From Pedobacter sp. ASV28 (lineage in GTDB: Bacteria; Bacteroidota; Bacteroidia; Sphingobacteriales; Sphingobacteriaceae), in contig NZ_JAELTN010000002.1 in NCBI RefSeq assembly GCF_016428855.1, forward strand, positions 1 through 64,000: a DNA stretch of 64,000 nucleotides, in the 5' to 3' direction. The notes beneath the pieces were generated by a model. That model did no database searches. It had not been told where the DNA came from and saw only the letters and a program-made list of their open reading frames with translations. Both the position numbers and the translations under genes were made by a program. Shown in pieces: positions 25,929 to 34,116 of the stretch; position 1 is the stretch's first letter; each line of letters opens with the position of its first letter.

Positions 25929-27122
25929 TTATGGCTTTAAATCAACCGGCACAAAAATCAATGGTGTTGGCAAACAGGATGCTCCAGGAGGAGAATAGGT
26001 TAACCTGATGGTCTGTTCTTCACCTGGTTTCGACGGTGTAAATACCTGAACAAGTATCGCTTCAGGCGCACCTTTGGTCACCAATACATCTTTAGGTAGC
26101 TGAATAACACCATCCTTAAACTTTCCTTCGCTCACTTTCATACTAGCAGCCATACCGCTACACCATTTACTATTGCCCGAGCGAGAATTCCAGGTTACCA
26201 AAGCAAGACCTCTCCCATCAGAACTCTTCCACTTTAGTTCTACTTCATACATTACGCCATAATTGCCGGCCAATTTGGATTGCTGCCCAGTAGTTCCTTC
26301 TCTACCAATAACCCAAGGATCTGTAATTCCATCAGCTACAGTTAAAGTTGTAGTACCATTTTTTGTATCGATAACATCTGTATTTTGAACATGATAATTG
26401 CTCACGCCATAAAGTCCTCTGCCCGCACCACTTTTACTCTTAGGGGGTAAAACATTGCCGATCCGCTTTAAAGCATCTTTACCGCTAGTTTTTAAATCTG
26501 TTTGGAGCACCGTAATCTCTGCCGGCTGATCGATGAGAAATTCATAAAATCCGTGGACCAACTCATCATATTTAACCACATATTGGTCTAATTTTTCATC
26601 AATGGGAACCGCTTCACCAGGTTTTAAAGTCCTAACCACTTCATTAGGCTCGGCACTTAAGAAACTAGCCAAGCCCTCTTTACCCAATTTAAAATAATTG
26701 GTACTGGGTTTTTGGGATACATATTTCAACATCTTAATACGCATTGGGCCTTTGCCCGTATTCTTGATCATTGCAATTATTTTCCTGTCCATCTTTTGAG
26801 GCTCAACTACGCCGTTCACATTATATAAATAAAAACGGACAGATCCGGGCACCACATTTTCTCTCAATGCAATAGCCTCTGGCACACGAATATATTCTGG
26901 ATCATCAGAAATAATATATTGGGGACCTGGAGTAGGATATTTTTGATAAGGAATTTGAGCGGTTTTCTCGGTAAGAAAGCCTTCCAACTTTACAATAGCT
27001 CCCTGGCCGGCCTTTAGCAGTTCTTGATTCTGTGCTTTGGTAAGTTGCTGTGCATAAATGCTTTTCGCGCCCATAACAACTATGGTAGCCAAAAGGGCAG
27101 CTGTCTTTTTTAGTTTCATCAT
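25929..27122 (-). CDS. Secreted protein of unknown function, first gene of the GH20 unit
   Basis: A 397-residue protein with a signal peptide ending SIYAQ (residue 25). I do not recognise the family with confidence. Visible features: IISDDPEYIRVPEAIAL (about 70-86), then a beta-rich middle with PGSVRFYLYNVNGV and KYDELVHGFYEF, a Gly-rich KSGAGRGLYGVSNYHV near the centre, and LAGNYGVMYEVELKW. Two C-terminal Cys (WCSGM and ASCLP) could form a disulfide. There is no clear catalytic triad. Its place before the esterase and GH20 suggests a glycan-binding or processing role in the same pathway. Confidence 0.6.
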   Translation of the reverse strand: MMKLKKTAALLATIVVMGAKSIYAQQLTKAQNQELLKAGQGAIVKLEGFLTEKTAQIPYQKYPTPGPQYIISDDPEYIRVPEAIALRENVVPGSVRFYLYNVNGVVEPQKMDRKIIAMIKNTGKGPMRIKMLKYVSQKPSTNYFKLGKEGLASFLSAEPNEVVRTLKPGEAVPIDEKLDQYVVKYDELVHGFYEFLIDQPAEITVLQTDLKTSGKDALKRIGNVLPPKSKSGAGRGLYGVSNYHVQNTDVIDTKNGTTTLTVADGITDPWVIGREGTTGQQSKLAGNYGVMYEVELKWKSSDGRGLALVTWNSRSGNSKWCSGMAASMKVSEGKFKDGVIQLPKDVLVTKGAPEAILVQVFTPSKPGEEQTIRLTYSPPGASCLPTPLIFVPVDLKP

Positions 27123-27218
27123 GATTTAAGGTTTCATTTGTTAATCAAGTGAAGATAAATGAATTTTTCAATAATTAAAAAAATTTAATAACTAAAGTTT
27201 AATTTATTAAAAAAATCA

Positions 27219-27226
27219 CAAACATA
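27219..27226 (-). promoter_or_regulatory. -7 box TATGTTTG for the GH20 unit
   Basis: Consensus TAnnTTTG on the minus strand, 96 bp before the start of the unknown secreted gene. No TTG is seen at 17-23 bp, so this rests on the -7 box alone. Confidence 0.4.
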
Positions 27227-27261
27227 CCCTCTGGTAAACCCCTTCATGAAGTCATATTATG

Positions 27262-27289
27262 AAAAAAGCCTGTTCTTAGGAACAAGCTT
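27262..27289 (-). terminator. Rho-independent terminator after the DUF4920 gene
   Basis: Reading the minus strand, AAGCTTGTTC-CTAA-GAACAGGCTT forms a stem with one G-T wobble followed by a T-run (27262-27267). It lies 30 bp after the DUF4920 stop. Confidence 0.8.
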
Positions 27290-27318
27290 CAATAAATATT
27301 TAGAAAAATCTATGATGA

Positions 27319-27789
27319 TTATTTTAAAATAACCACTCCTTTTGCCTCAAAAACAATTTCTTTCTTCGGCTCGGTAATTTTTGCTATTTCTTCAGGAGAT
27401 TTTTTTGCATCTTCTGCATAGTGCTTTAAATCTTCTACAGATGTGGTTTTTCTTTCTGCAAAACCATCTATTACAACTTTTGTACCTGCAGGCAGGTCTT
27501 TAGGCATAAAAAAGCCATAGTCTTTAAAGTTCACAAACATGGTTTCATTATTAGGCATTTTTAAAGTCATGAAACATCCTTTTTTCTTGCATACGGCCAC
27601 AACCTCTCCGGTTACTTTCATGTCGGCCTTGGTCGCTTTCCCTAATTTGGTATCTACCTCGGCGGTAGTGATCACGCTTCCTTTCTTAACCCCCTCGCCA
27701 AATGCCTGTCCTTCAATAGCCGTATGGTCTTGAGCAAAAGCTACAATTGCCAAAACACAAAATGTTAAACTTAAGATTATCTTTTTCAT
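27319..27789 (-). CDS. Secreted DUF4920 protein
   Basis: A 156-residue exported protein with a signal peptide ending AFAQ (residue 20). The domain is a small OB-like beta fold beginning GQAFGEGVKKGSVITTAEV, with the family's KKKGCFMTLKM segment (one conserved Cys) and FVNFKDYGFFMP. The fold resembles tRNA-anticodon/OB proteins; a redox or metal role of the single Cys is conceivable but unproven. It is a single-gene unit with its own promoter (27929-27957) and terminator (27262-27289), and a leader of about 130 nt. Confidence 0.87.
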   Translation of the reverse strand: MKKIILSLTFCVLAIVAFAQDHTAIEGQAFGEGVKKGSVITTAEVDTKLGKATKADMKVTGEVVAVCKKKGCFMTLKMPNNETMFVNFKDYGFFMPKDLPAGTKVVIDGFAERKTTSVEDLKHYAEDAKKSPEEIAKITEPKKEIVFEAKGVVILK

Positions 27790-27928
27790 TGAAATATTAT
27801 TTGGGTTTTAAATGGTGAATAGTACCTTGCTAATTGAAGTGCTTAGCTATTTTCCATCCTATAGAATGGGATATAGCGCATTGGTTCAACCAGATCGGAT
27901 CTATTTTATATTTAGTTAAGTTAGGCCA

Positions 27929-27957
27929 CAAAGATATTTAAAATCTTTCTAAATCAA
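27929..27957 (-). promoter_or_regulatory. Promoter of the DUF4920 gene (TTG-N18-TATCTTTG)
   Basis: On the minus strand TTG (27955-27957) and the -7 box TATCTTTG (27929-27936) are 18 bp apart, within the Bacteroidota norm. The predicted leader is about 130 nt and contains two short hairpins (around CCATTC-TATA-GGATGG and TGGTT-G-AACCA). Confidence 0.7.
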
Positions 27958-27995
27958 ATCGCAAAAAACAGAATACTAAAAGATTAAGTTTGTTT

Positions 27996-29372
27996 TTAGC
28001 CAAACAATACAGAGAAGACTTCTTCTATTTTAGATACGGTAATGATATCTATACTGAACTTATTCTTATCAAAGCCCTTCATATTGTATGTAGAAATAAA
28101 CATTTTCTCAAATCCAAGTTTTTCAGCTTCCAATATTCTTTGTTCAATCCTATTCACCGCCCTGATCTCCCCTGACAATCCTACTTCTGCAGCAAAACAG
28201 ATTTTAGAAGATATTGATATATCTTCATGTGAGGAGATTATGGCTGCTACTATGGAAAGATCTATGGCCGGGTCTTCTACCTTTATTCCTCCTGCAATAT
28301 TCAGAAAGACATCTTTGGCGCTCAACCTAAAACCGCATCTCTTTTCTAAAACTGCCAACAACATATTCATCCGTTTGGTATCAAAACCAGTAGCCGACCG
28401 CTGGGGGGTACCATAGGCCGAAACACTTACTAGCGCCTGGGTTTCAATAAGCATTGGTCTTGCCCCTTCTAAAGTAGCACCTATTGTTATGCCACTTAGC
28501 TCTTCATCCCGCTGTGAAAGCAAAATTTCAGAAGGGTTTGACACCTCTCTTAAGCCATTACCCTCCATGGCATAGATACCCAGTTCTGCCGCTGCCCCAA
28601 ACCTATTCTTAATAGATCGCAAAATACGATAAATATGATGCCTGTCTCCTTCAAACTGCAAAACAGTATCCACCATGTGTTCTAATATTTTGGGTCCAGC
28701 AATGGCGCCATCCTTTGTAATATGTCCAATTAAAAAGACCGGAGTAGCCGTTTCCTTTGCAAATCGCAGGAGTTCTGCCGTACACTCCCTAACCTGTGAA
28801 ACACTTCCCGGGGTCGAATCAATGTGCGAGGAATGTAAGGTTTGTATGGAATCAATAATCAGGATCTCCGGTTCCAACTGCTCAATCTGCTTAAATATAT
28901 TTTGCGTAGAGGTTTCGGTAAGGATATAACAGGCTGCCTTTGGCTGAGCTGTTATTCTTTCTGCACGCATCTTGATCTGTTGTTCACTCTCCTCTCCAGA
29001 AACATAGAGTATTTTGCGCCTCGATATATTCAAAGCCAACTGCAACATCAAAGTAGACTTTCCAATACCTGGCTCTCCCCCAATAAGGGTAACAGATCCC
29101 GCCACCAATCCTCCACCCAAAACCCTATCCAACTCTACATCGCCGGTGGAGAGCCTATCTTCATTTGCACTTTCAATTTCCTCTACCTTATTGGGCTTAT
29201 TCAATCTTTGCTGCCCACTTGCAGATTTCCAAGTGGGAACATGAGCCGCAGACTTCTCTACAACTTCTTCTACAAAAGTATTCCATTGTTGACAAGAGGG
29301 ACATTTGCCTAGCCATTTTGCAGATTCATAACCGCAACTCTGACAAAAATATGCTGATTTTGTTTTAGCCAA
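27996..29372 (-). CDS. radA: DNA repair protein RadA (Sms)
   Basis: A 458-residue RecA-like ATPase that drives branch migration during recombinational repair. N-terminal zinc finger C10-x2-C13-x10-C24-x2-C27, Walker A GGEPGIGKST (98-107), Walker B LIDSIQTL, the RadA-specific KNRFG motif, and a C-terminal Lon-like domain. The start codon is TTG (complement of 29370-29372); an in-frame TAA lies three codons upstream, so no ATG is available. A short A/T inverted repeat fills the gap to RNase G. Confidence 0.97.
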   Translation of the reverse strand: MAKTKSAYFCQSCGYESAKWLGKCPSCQQWNTFVEEVVEKSAAHVPTWKSASGQQRLNKPNKVEEIESANEDRLSTGDVELDRVLGGGLVAGSVTLIGGEPGIGKSTLMLQLALNISRRKILYVSGEESEQQIKMRAERITAQPKAACYILTETSTQNIFKQIEQLEPEILIIDSIQTLHSSHIDSTPGSVSQVRECTAELLRFAKETATPVFLIGHITKDGAIAGPKILEHMVDTVLQFEGDRHHIYRILRSIKNRFGAAAELGIYAMEGNGLREVSNPSEILLSQRDEELSGITIGATLEGARPMLIETQALVSVSAYGTPQRSATGFDTKRMNMLLAVLEKRCGFRLSAKDVFLNIAGGIKVEDPAIDLSIVAAIISSHEDISISSKICFAAEVGLSGEIRAVNRIEQRILEAEKLGFEKMFISTYNMKGFDKNKFSIDIITVSKIEEVFSVLFG

Positions 29373-29378
29373 TTTAAT

Positions 29379-29442
29379 TTACGATTTATGATTTATGATT
29401 GACGAACTACTAATATCGCAATTCGCCAATCTAAAATCGTAA
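29379..29442. repeat. Intergenic ATTTACGATTTATG-type inverted repeat
   Basis: TTACGATTT (29379-29387) and AAATCGTAA (29434-29442) flank a copy-like run of ATTTATG units, filling the gap between the RNase G stop and the RadA start. Short repeats of this kind are scattered between genes in Pedobacter and Flavobacterium. Confidence 0.5.
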
Positions 29443-30990
29443 TTACAGTTTTATTTCCTCATCTTTTGAGGATAGGAAATGGAACTCTGTTAAATGATAA
29501 GAAGAAACGGCCTTTATTTTAACGCGCTGGCCAAATTTAAAGAACCACTTCCATTGTAGGGAAACTAATCCCTTTTTGATATATGCTGCTATATATGGAT
29601 GCACGCATAAGGTAATATTTTTCTCATTTTGTTCACGGAGGATATAGGTCAGGTTACTCTCTATATCATCCATTAAGACAATACTTGCCTTAATTTCTCC
29701 CGTACCATCACAAGTAGGACATTTCTCTACCGTGACAATGTTCATTTCTGGTCTCACCCTTTGACGGGTAATCTGCACCAATCCAAACTTACTTGGCGGA
29801 AGAATAGTGTGCTTTGCCCTATCCAAAAGCATCAGTTCTCGTAAATGGTCAAATAAGACCTTACGGTTAGCCGGTTTGTGCATATCGATAAAATCGATCA
29901 CGACAATTCCGCCCATATCCCTCAACCTTAGTTGTCTGGCAATTTCTTTTGCCGCTTCTTTGTTAACCTGAAGCGCATTTTCTTCCTGATTTTCTTTACT
30001 TGCCGTCCTATTTCCGCTATTTACGTCAATAACGTGCAGCGCCTCGGTATGTTCTACCACCAAATAAGCACCGCCTGCCAGATTTACGGTTTTGCCAAAG
30101 CCATTCTTAATTTGCTTCTCAACACCAAAATGGTCAAAAATAGGTTCTTTATGCCTATAGTGTTTAACTATCCGCTCCATTTCCGGAGAAATTTCATGCA
30201 CATAGGAACGTATATCTTCGAACAACGCTTGGTCATTCACATATACGTTGGCAAAATCGGTATTCAGGATGTCCCTGATCAGGGTGGATGTTCTATCCAT
30301 CTCTCCCCATACCCTTTTTGATGGCTCTGTATCTGGCAGCTTTTTCATAAAGCTTTCCCATTTTGAAACAGAATCCAGCAAATCTTTTTGGAGTTCGGCA
30401 ACACCTTTTCCTTCAGACACTGTTCTAATAATTACCCCGAAGTTTTTGGGCTTGATACTTTCTATAATCTTTTTTAGTCGATTACGTTCGGTATTGCTTT
30501 TTATCTTCTTCGATATGGATATAACATTAGAAAAGGGCACCAATACAATATATCTTCCTGCAATGGATAGATCGGAACTTAGCCTTGGGCCTTTAGTTGA
30601 GATCGGTTCCTTTGCAATTTGAACTGGTACCAATAAATTTTTGCTGACCACCTCAGATATTTTACCTGCTTTATTGATGTCAGCTTCTAATTTGAAATTG
30701 TCTAGTAAAGTTCCTGCTGTGCCGTTACGTTTAATCTTTGTTAGCTTTATCAAAGACTGTACTTGCGGGCCCAAATCAAAATAATGCAAAAATGCATCTT
30801 TCTCATAGCCTACATCAACAAAAGCAGCGTTCAGGCCAGGCATTATTTTCTTGATGCGGCCTAAATAAATATCGCCTACGGCGTAATTATTGTTAACGTG
30901 TTCCTTATGAAGTTCAACAAGTTGTTTATCTTCTATTAAAGCTATGGTCACTCCCGTAGGAGTTGAATCTATTATTAATTCCTTTACCAA
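29443..30990 (-). CDS. rng: Ribonuclease G/E family endoribonuclease
   Basis: A 515-residue RNase G-type enzyme for rRNA maturation and mRNA decay. N-terminal S1 domain split by the RNase H-like fold (NYAVGDIYLGRIKKIMPGLNAAFVDVG), metal-binding Asp in HVIDVNSGN and VIDFIDMH, and the zinc-link motif CPTCDGTGE. The length is that of RNase G, lacking the RNase E scaffold. The start codon is TTG (complement of 30988-30990), with an in-frame TAG two codons upstream. It follows the 29-residue COX24-type gene on the same strand, an order that may couple ribosome-associated functions. Confidence 0.95.
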   Translation of the reverse strand: MVKELIIDSTPTGVTIALIEDKQLVELHKEHVNNNYAVGDIYLGRIKKIMPGLNAAFVDVGYEKDAFLHYFDLGPQVQSLIKLTKIKRNGTAGTLLDNFKLEADINKAGKISEVVSKNLLVPVQIAKEPISTKGPRLSSDLSIAGRYIVLVPFSNVISISKKIKSNTERNRLKKIIESIKPKNFGVIIRTVSEGKGVAELQKDLLDSVSKWESFMKKLPDTEPSKRVWGEMDRTSTLIRDILNTDFANVYVNDQALFEDIRSYVHEISPEMERIVKHYRHKEPIFDHFGVEKQIKNGFGKTVNLAGGAYLVVEHTEALHVIDVNSGNRTASKENQEENALQVNKEAAKEIARQLRLRDMGGIVVIDFIDMHKPANRKVLFDHLRELMLLDRAKHTILPPSKFGLVQITRQRVRPEMNIVTVEKCPTCDGTGEIKASIVLMDDIESNLTYILREQNEKNITLCVHPYIAAYIKKGLVSLQWKWFFKFGQRVKIKAVSSYHLTEFHFLSSKDEEIKL

Positions 30991-31110
30991 AAGCTACAGA
31001 TTTTAAGGTATTCCTACCTTATTAACACATGGACAAAAAACATAGAATCCAAAAGCGAATACTTTAGTATAAAGTATTCACTTTCGGTTATTTACACAAA
31101 TAGGGAAGTC

Positions 31111-31200
31111 CTATTTTTTCTTGTGCCTATTTTTTCTTAAACGTTTTTTGCGTTTGTGCGTAGCCATTTTATGTCTTTTTCTTTTCTTACCGCTTGGCAT
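31111..31200 (-). CDS. AURKAIP1/COX24-domain mini-protein (probable ribosomal protein)
   Basis: A 29-residue, extremely basic protein: MPSGKKRKRHKMATHKRKKR followed by LRKNRHKKK and TAG. The KRKRHKM..HKRKKRLRK pattern is the AURKAIP1/COX24 motif, which in mitochondria belongs to the small-subunit ribosomal protein mS38, and Bacteroidota genomes carry an equally short version. About two thirds of residues are Lys, Arg or His, consistent with an rRNA-binding tail. It sits between a TPR gene and RNase G on the same strand. Confidence 0.88.
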   Translation of the reverse strand: MPSGKKRKRHKMATHKRKKRLRKNRHKKK

Positions 31201-31243
31201 AATTTTAAGTTTTAAATGTTTTTATTAATCTGTTAATTAAATA

Positions 31244-32089
31244 TTATTTTTTTAACTCCGCCACCTTCTTATCAATAAAACTTGATAAGGTTGGGTTAGC
31301 TGCTAGTTTTTTACTTTGCAAGTAGGCCTCGACAGCCTCTTGGTTCTTCCCTAAATTTTCATAAGCCGTAGCCAAATAGAAATAGGCATCGGGAGTTGCC
31401 TTAATATTTTTTACAATATCGTTAAACCGAATAATTGCTTTGTCAAATTGACCAGACTTTACAGCGAACATGCCCAAATTCATATTTGCCTTAAAGTTTT
31501 TAGGATCTTTTTTCACCACATCTAACAACATGGCAATTCCCTCCATCGGTGCGCCCATTCCATTCACAATGGTGATTCCTAGGCCTGTCTTTGCATCAGC
31601 ATCTGTAGAATCGATAGCAATGGCCTTTTGATAGGACTGGTGTGCCTTTTGAAGCATGATAGGTTTCACTAAGCTATCCTGGGTATTATCAAAAGCTTTA
31701 AGGAACCTTGATCCCGCATTCAGCCAATTGCCCATAGAAGGTTCCTGGTTCGCCGCATCCTCCAAATACATTGCACTTGGAACTGCCTGCTCTAAGTCAT
31801 CCCATTTTTGGGCCAAAACCTTAGCCTGCTCAACTTTTGTTGCCCCTTTAGCAGACTGATAGGTATGCTCCAAAGCCGTGATCTCTTTGGCCATGGCATT
31901 GCTCACCAAATTTTTTGCTGTAGCAGATACCTCTGTTAAGCTTAAAGCCGAAGGTTGGGTTTCTTTTGCCTCAGCAGAAACTTCTTCCTTCGGCTTTACC
32001 AATCCCTTAATATCTCTTGTAAACAAAAGACCCACAAGCAATACGATACCTGTAACAATTACAATCTGTTTTTTGCGGGAATTGTTCAT
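31244..32089 (-). CDS. Membrane-anchored tetratricopeptide-repeat protein
   Basis: A 281-residue protein with an N-terminal signal anchor (QIVIVTGIVLLVGLLF, about 8-23) and TPR units in the C-terminal half (GNWLNAGSRFLKAF, AHQSYQKAIAIDSTDADAKTGLG, PDAYFYLATAYENLGKNQEAVEAY). The repeats face the periplasm if the anchor is N-in. It probably scaffolds envelope protein complexes; no enzyme is indicated. It is 9 bp after the HU gene and shares its strand with the COX24-type and RNase G genes. Confidence 0.8.
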   Translation of the reverse strand: MNNSRKKQIVIVTGIVLLVGLLFTRDIKGLVKPKEEVSAEAKETQPSALSLTEVSATAKNLVSNAMAKEITALEHTYQSAKGATKVEQAKVLAQKWDDLEQAVPSAMYLEDAANQEPSMGNWLNAGSRFLKAFDNTQDSLVKPIMLQKAHQSYQKAIAIDSTDADAKTGLGITIVNGMGAPMEGIAMLLDVVKKDPKNFKANMNLGMFAVKSGQFDKAIIRFNDIVKNIKATPDAYFYLATAYENLGKNQEAVEAYLQSKKLAANPTLSSFIDKKVAELKK

Positions 32090-32098
32090 TAGAAAATA

Positions 32099-32401
32099 TT
32101 AAGCTTCTGCTTTAACTTTTTTTGAGCTATTTTTTACCTTATCAACAAATACTTTTGCTGGCTTGAAGCTAGGAACAAAATGTTCTGGAATAATAATAGC
32201 TGTATTTTTAGAGATATTTCTTGCAGTTTTTTGCGCTCTTTTTTTAACCACAAAGCTACCAAAACCCCTTACATAAACATTCTCGCCGCCAATCATGCTG
32301 TTTTTGATCACTTTGAAAAACGCCTCTACCGTTTCTTGAACGTCAACTTTCTCAATCCCTGTTTTTGTTGATATTTCAGTAATAATATCTGCCTTAGTCA
32401 T
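32099..32401 (-). CDS. HU/IHF-family DNA-binding protein
   Basis: A 100-residue histone-like protein. The family signature GFGSFVVKKRAQKTARN lies in the DNA-binding arm region and the N-terminal helices start MTKADIITEISTKTGI. A basic C-terminal extension (NSSKKVKAEA) is longer than in E. coli HU. It bends or compacts the nucleoid. First gene of the HU-TPR-COX24-RNase G run; divergent from mutY. Confidence 0.93.
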   Translation of the reverse strand: MTKADIITEISTKTGIEKVDVQETVEAFFKVIKNSMIGGENVYVRGFGSFVVKKRAQKTARNISKNTAIIIPEHFVPSFKPAKVFVDKVKNSSKKVKAEA

Positions 32402-32540
32402 ATTTTCTAATTATTAATTATTGTGTGTGTTTAATATTCTATACGTGTTTTGGGGTTGCAAAAGTATTGCTTTTTAGTGAGATAGGAAAATAAAAGATGA
32501 TTTATTTACATGCCTAAAAATCATATTATTGCAAGTTTTA

Positions 32541-32569
32541 TTGTTTCCGCATGTTTTGTTGTATTTTTG
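32541..32569 (+). promoter_or_regulatory. mutY promoter (TTG-N18-TATTTTTG), probably leaderless
   Basis: TTG at 32541-32543 and a perfect -7 box TATTTTTG at 32562-32569, 18 bp apart. The ATG at 32575 begins 5 nt after the -7 box, about where transcription should start, so the transcript may be leaderless. The promoter also overlaps the longer reading frame from 32551, ruling out that start. Confidence 0.75.
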
Positions 32570-32574
32570 TTACA

Positions 32575-33621
32575 ATGTCTTTTCAATCAGAAATCATCAA
32601 ATGGTACTTTAAAAACAAAAGGGATTTACCCTGGAGGCAAACCACAGATCCTTATGTGATATGGCTATCGGAAATTATTTTACAGCAGACCAGGGTAGAA
32701 CAAGGACTGCCTTATTTCCATAAATTCCTCGATAATTTTCCAAGTATTAGCCATTTTGCCCAGGCCAGTGAAGAGAAAGTACTAAAACTATGGCAAGGCT
32801 TAGGTTACTACTCCAGGGGGCGTAATATGCACCATACCGCCAATCTTATTATGGAGCAACACCAAGGCGTTTTCCCAAACAAATACGATGACCTTATCCA
32901 ACTTAAAGGAATAGGGGAGTACACAGCGGCAGCCATCTCTTCTTTCTCTAGCAATGAGGTCAAGGCCGTAGTAGATGGAAATGTATTCAGGGTGTTAGCC
33001 AGGTATTTTGGCATTCACGAACCTATCAATTCCCCTCAGGGAAAAAAGCAGTTTTACACATTGGCCCAAGAGCTCATATCTGACCAAACTCCATCCATAT
33101 ACAACCAGGCAATCATGGAGTTTGGTGCACTGCAATGTAAACCAAAATCACCAAACTGTGGCGAATGTCCTATATACACGGGTTGTTATGCCTATAAAAA
33201 TCAATTGGTAAACAGCCTCCCGCAGAAAATAAAAAAAACAAAGAGCAGGGAAAGATGGTTTAATTATTTCCTGTGCATCAAGAATGATCGGATTCTCACC
33301 AAGCAAAGAAAACAAGGTGATGTATGGCAACATCTTTATGATTTGCCTTTAATAGAGACACCTGACGAGCAAGATCTTGATGGACCAGAACTACTAGAAA
33401 AAATAGTAGAATTATTCGGAAAACATGTTAAAATCACGCATTTGAGCCACAAAAAACACGTTTTGACACACCAAATAATATATGCCAATTTTTTTGCATT
33501 AGATAATTATATTGTTAACTTTAATCAACATAGCGAAATTAAATCGGCCTTAATCGAGGATTTCAAGCAATTACCACATCCCAAAATAATTGCCGATTTT
33601 TTGGAAGAGCATATAAATTAA
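32575..33621 (+). CDS. mutY: A/G-specific adenine glycosylase MutY
   Basis: A 348-residue glycosylase removing A mispaired with 8-oxoG. Catalytic Glu E33 (WLSEIILQQT), helix-hairpin-helix LKGIGEYTAAAI, catalytic Asp D134 (VVDGNVFRV), the [4Fe-4S] loop C188-x6-C195-x2-C198-x5-C204, and a C-terminal NUDIX-like 8-oxoG reading domain. I chose ATG 32575 because the upstream ATG at 32551 lies within the promoter. ssb follows 12 bp later, so the two may be co-transcribed. Confidence 0.97.
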   Translation: MSFQSEIIKWYFKNKRDLPWRQTTDPYVIWLSEIILQQTRVEQGLPYFHKFLDNFPSISHFAQASEEKVLKLWQGLGYYSRGRNMHHTANLIMEQHQGVFPNKYDDLIQLKGIGEYTAAAISSFSSNEVKAVVDGNVFRVLARYFGIHEPINSPQGKKQFYTLAQELISDQTPSIYNQAIMEFGALQCKPKSPNCGECPIYTGCYAYKNQLVNSLPQKIKKTKSRERWFNYFLCIKNDRILTKQRKQGDVWQHLYDLPLIETPDEQDLDGPELLEKIVELFGKHVKITHLSHKKHVLTHQIIYANFFALDNYIVNFNQHSEIKSALIEDFKQLPHPKIIADFLEEHIN

Positions 33622-33633
33622 TCAAATATATTT

Positions 33634-34053
33634 ATGTCAGGTATTAACAAAGTAATTTTAGTTGGCCACTTGGGCAAGGACCCAGAAGTTAGGCATTTAG
33701 ATGGAGGTGTTACCGTTGCCAGTTTTCCTTTAGCTACCTCAGAGACCTTTAATAAAGACGGAAAAAGAGTAGAACAAACTGAATGGCACAATATTGTATT
33801 ATGGAGAGGCTTAGCGGAAGTTGCTTCCAAATATCTGCAAAAAGGAAAGCTTGTTTACATAGAAGGCAAGCTTAGGACACGCTCTTTTGAGGATAAAGAA
33901 AAAGTTAAAAAATATGTAACTGAAGTAGTAGCGGAAAACTTCACCATGCTTGGCCGAAAAAGTGATTTTGAGCCAACAACAAGCGAGGTTGTCCACAAAA
34001 CAGAAGATGATTTTTCAACAACCATCGATAATTCTGGAGATCTTCCTTTTTAA
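33634..34053 (+). CDS. ssb: Single-stranded DNA-binding protein
   Basis: A 139-residue SSB with an N-terminal OB fold (SGINKVILVGHLGKDPEVR, WHNIVLWRGLAE, GKLVYIEGKLRTR) and the acidic C-terminal tip ending DLPF that recruits partner proteins. The linker is short. It may be one of several Bacteroidota SSB paralogues. It is 12 bp after mutY and ends at a bidirectional terminator. Confidence 0.95.
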   Translation: MSGINKVILVGHLGKDPEVRHLDGGVTVASFPLATSETFNKDGKRVEQTEWHNIVLWRGLAEVASKYLQKGKLVYIEGKLRTRSFEDKEKVKKYVTEVVAENFTMLGRKSDFEPTTSEVVHKTEDDFSTTIDNSGDLPF

Positions 34054-34066
34054 GAAACAGAAAACA

Positions 34067-34105
34067 CATAAAAAAATCCGCGAGGTCATCGCGGATTTTT
34101 TTATG
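34067..34105. terminator. Bidirectional terminator between ssb and glmS
   Basis: Perfect 17-bp stem (34067-34083 with 34089-34105) around the loop GGTCA, GC-rich at the loop (ATCCGCGA/TCGCGGAT) with seven A/T pairs giving U-tracts both ways. It serves ssb and the convergent glmS. Confidence 0.93.
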
Positions 34106-34116
34106 CTCTTGCTTTT

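Noticed and set aside
7584..27122. Complete sialic-acid (Nan) utilisation locus
   Set aside because: AGE, SGNH hydrolases, MFS, SusCD and hexosaminidase fit the pattern, but sialidase and N-acetylneuraminate lyase are absent, and the permease is AmpG-like.
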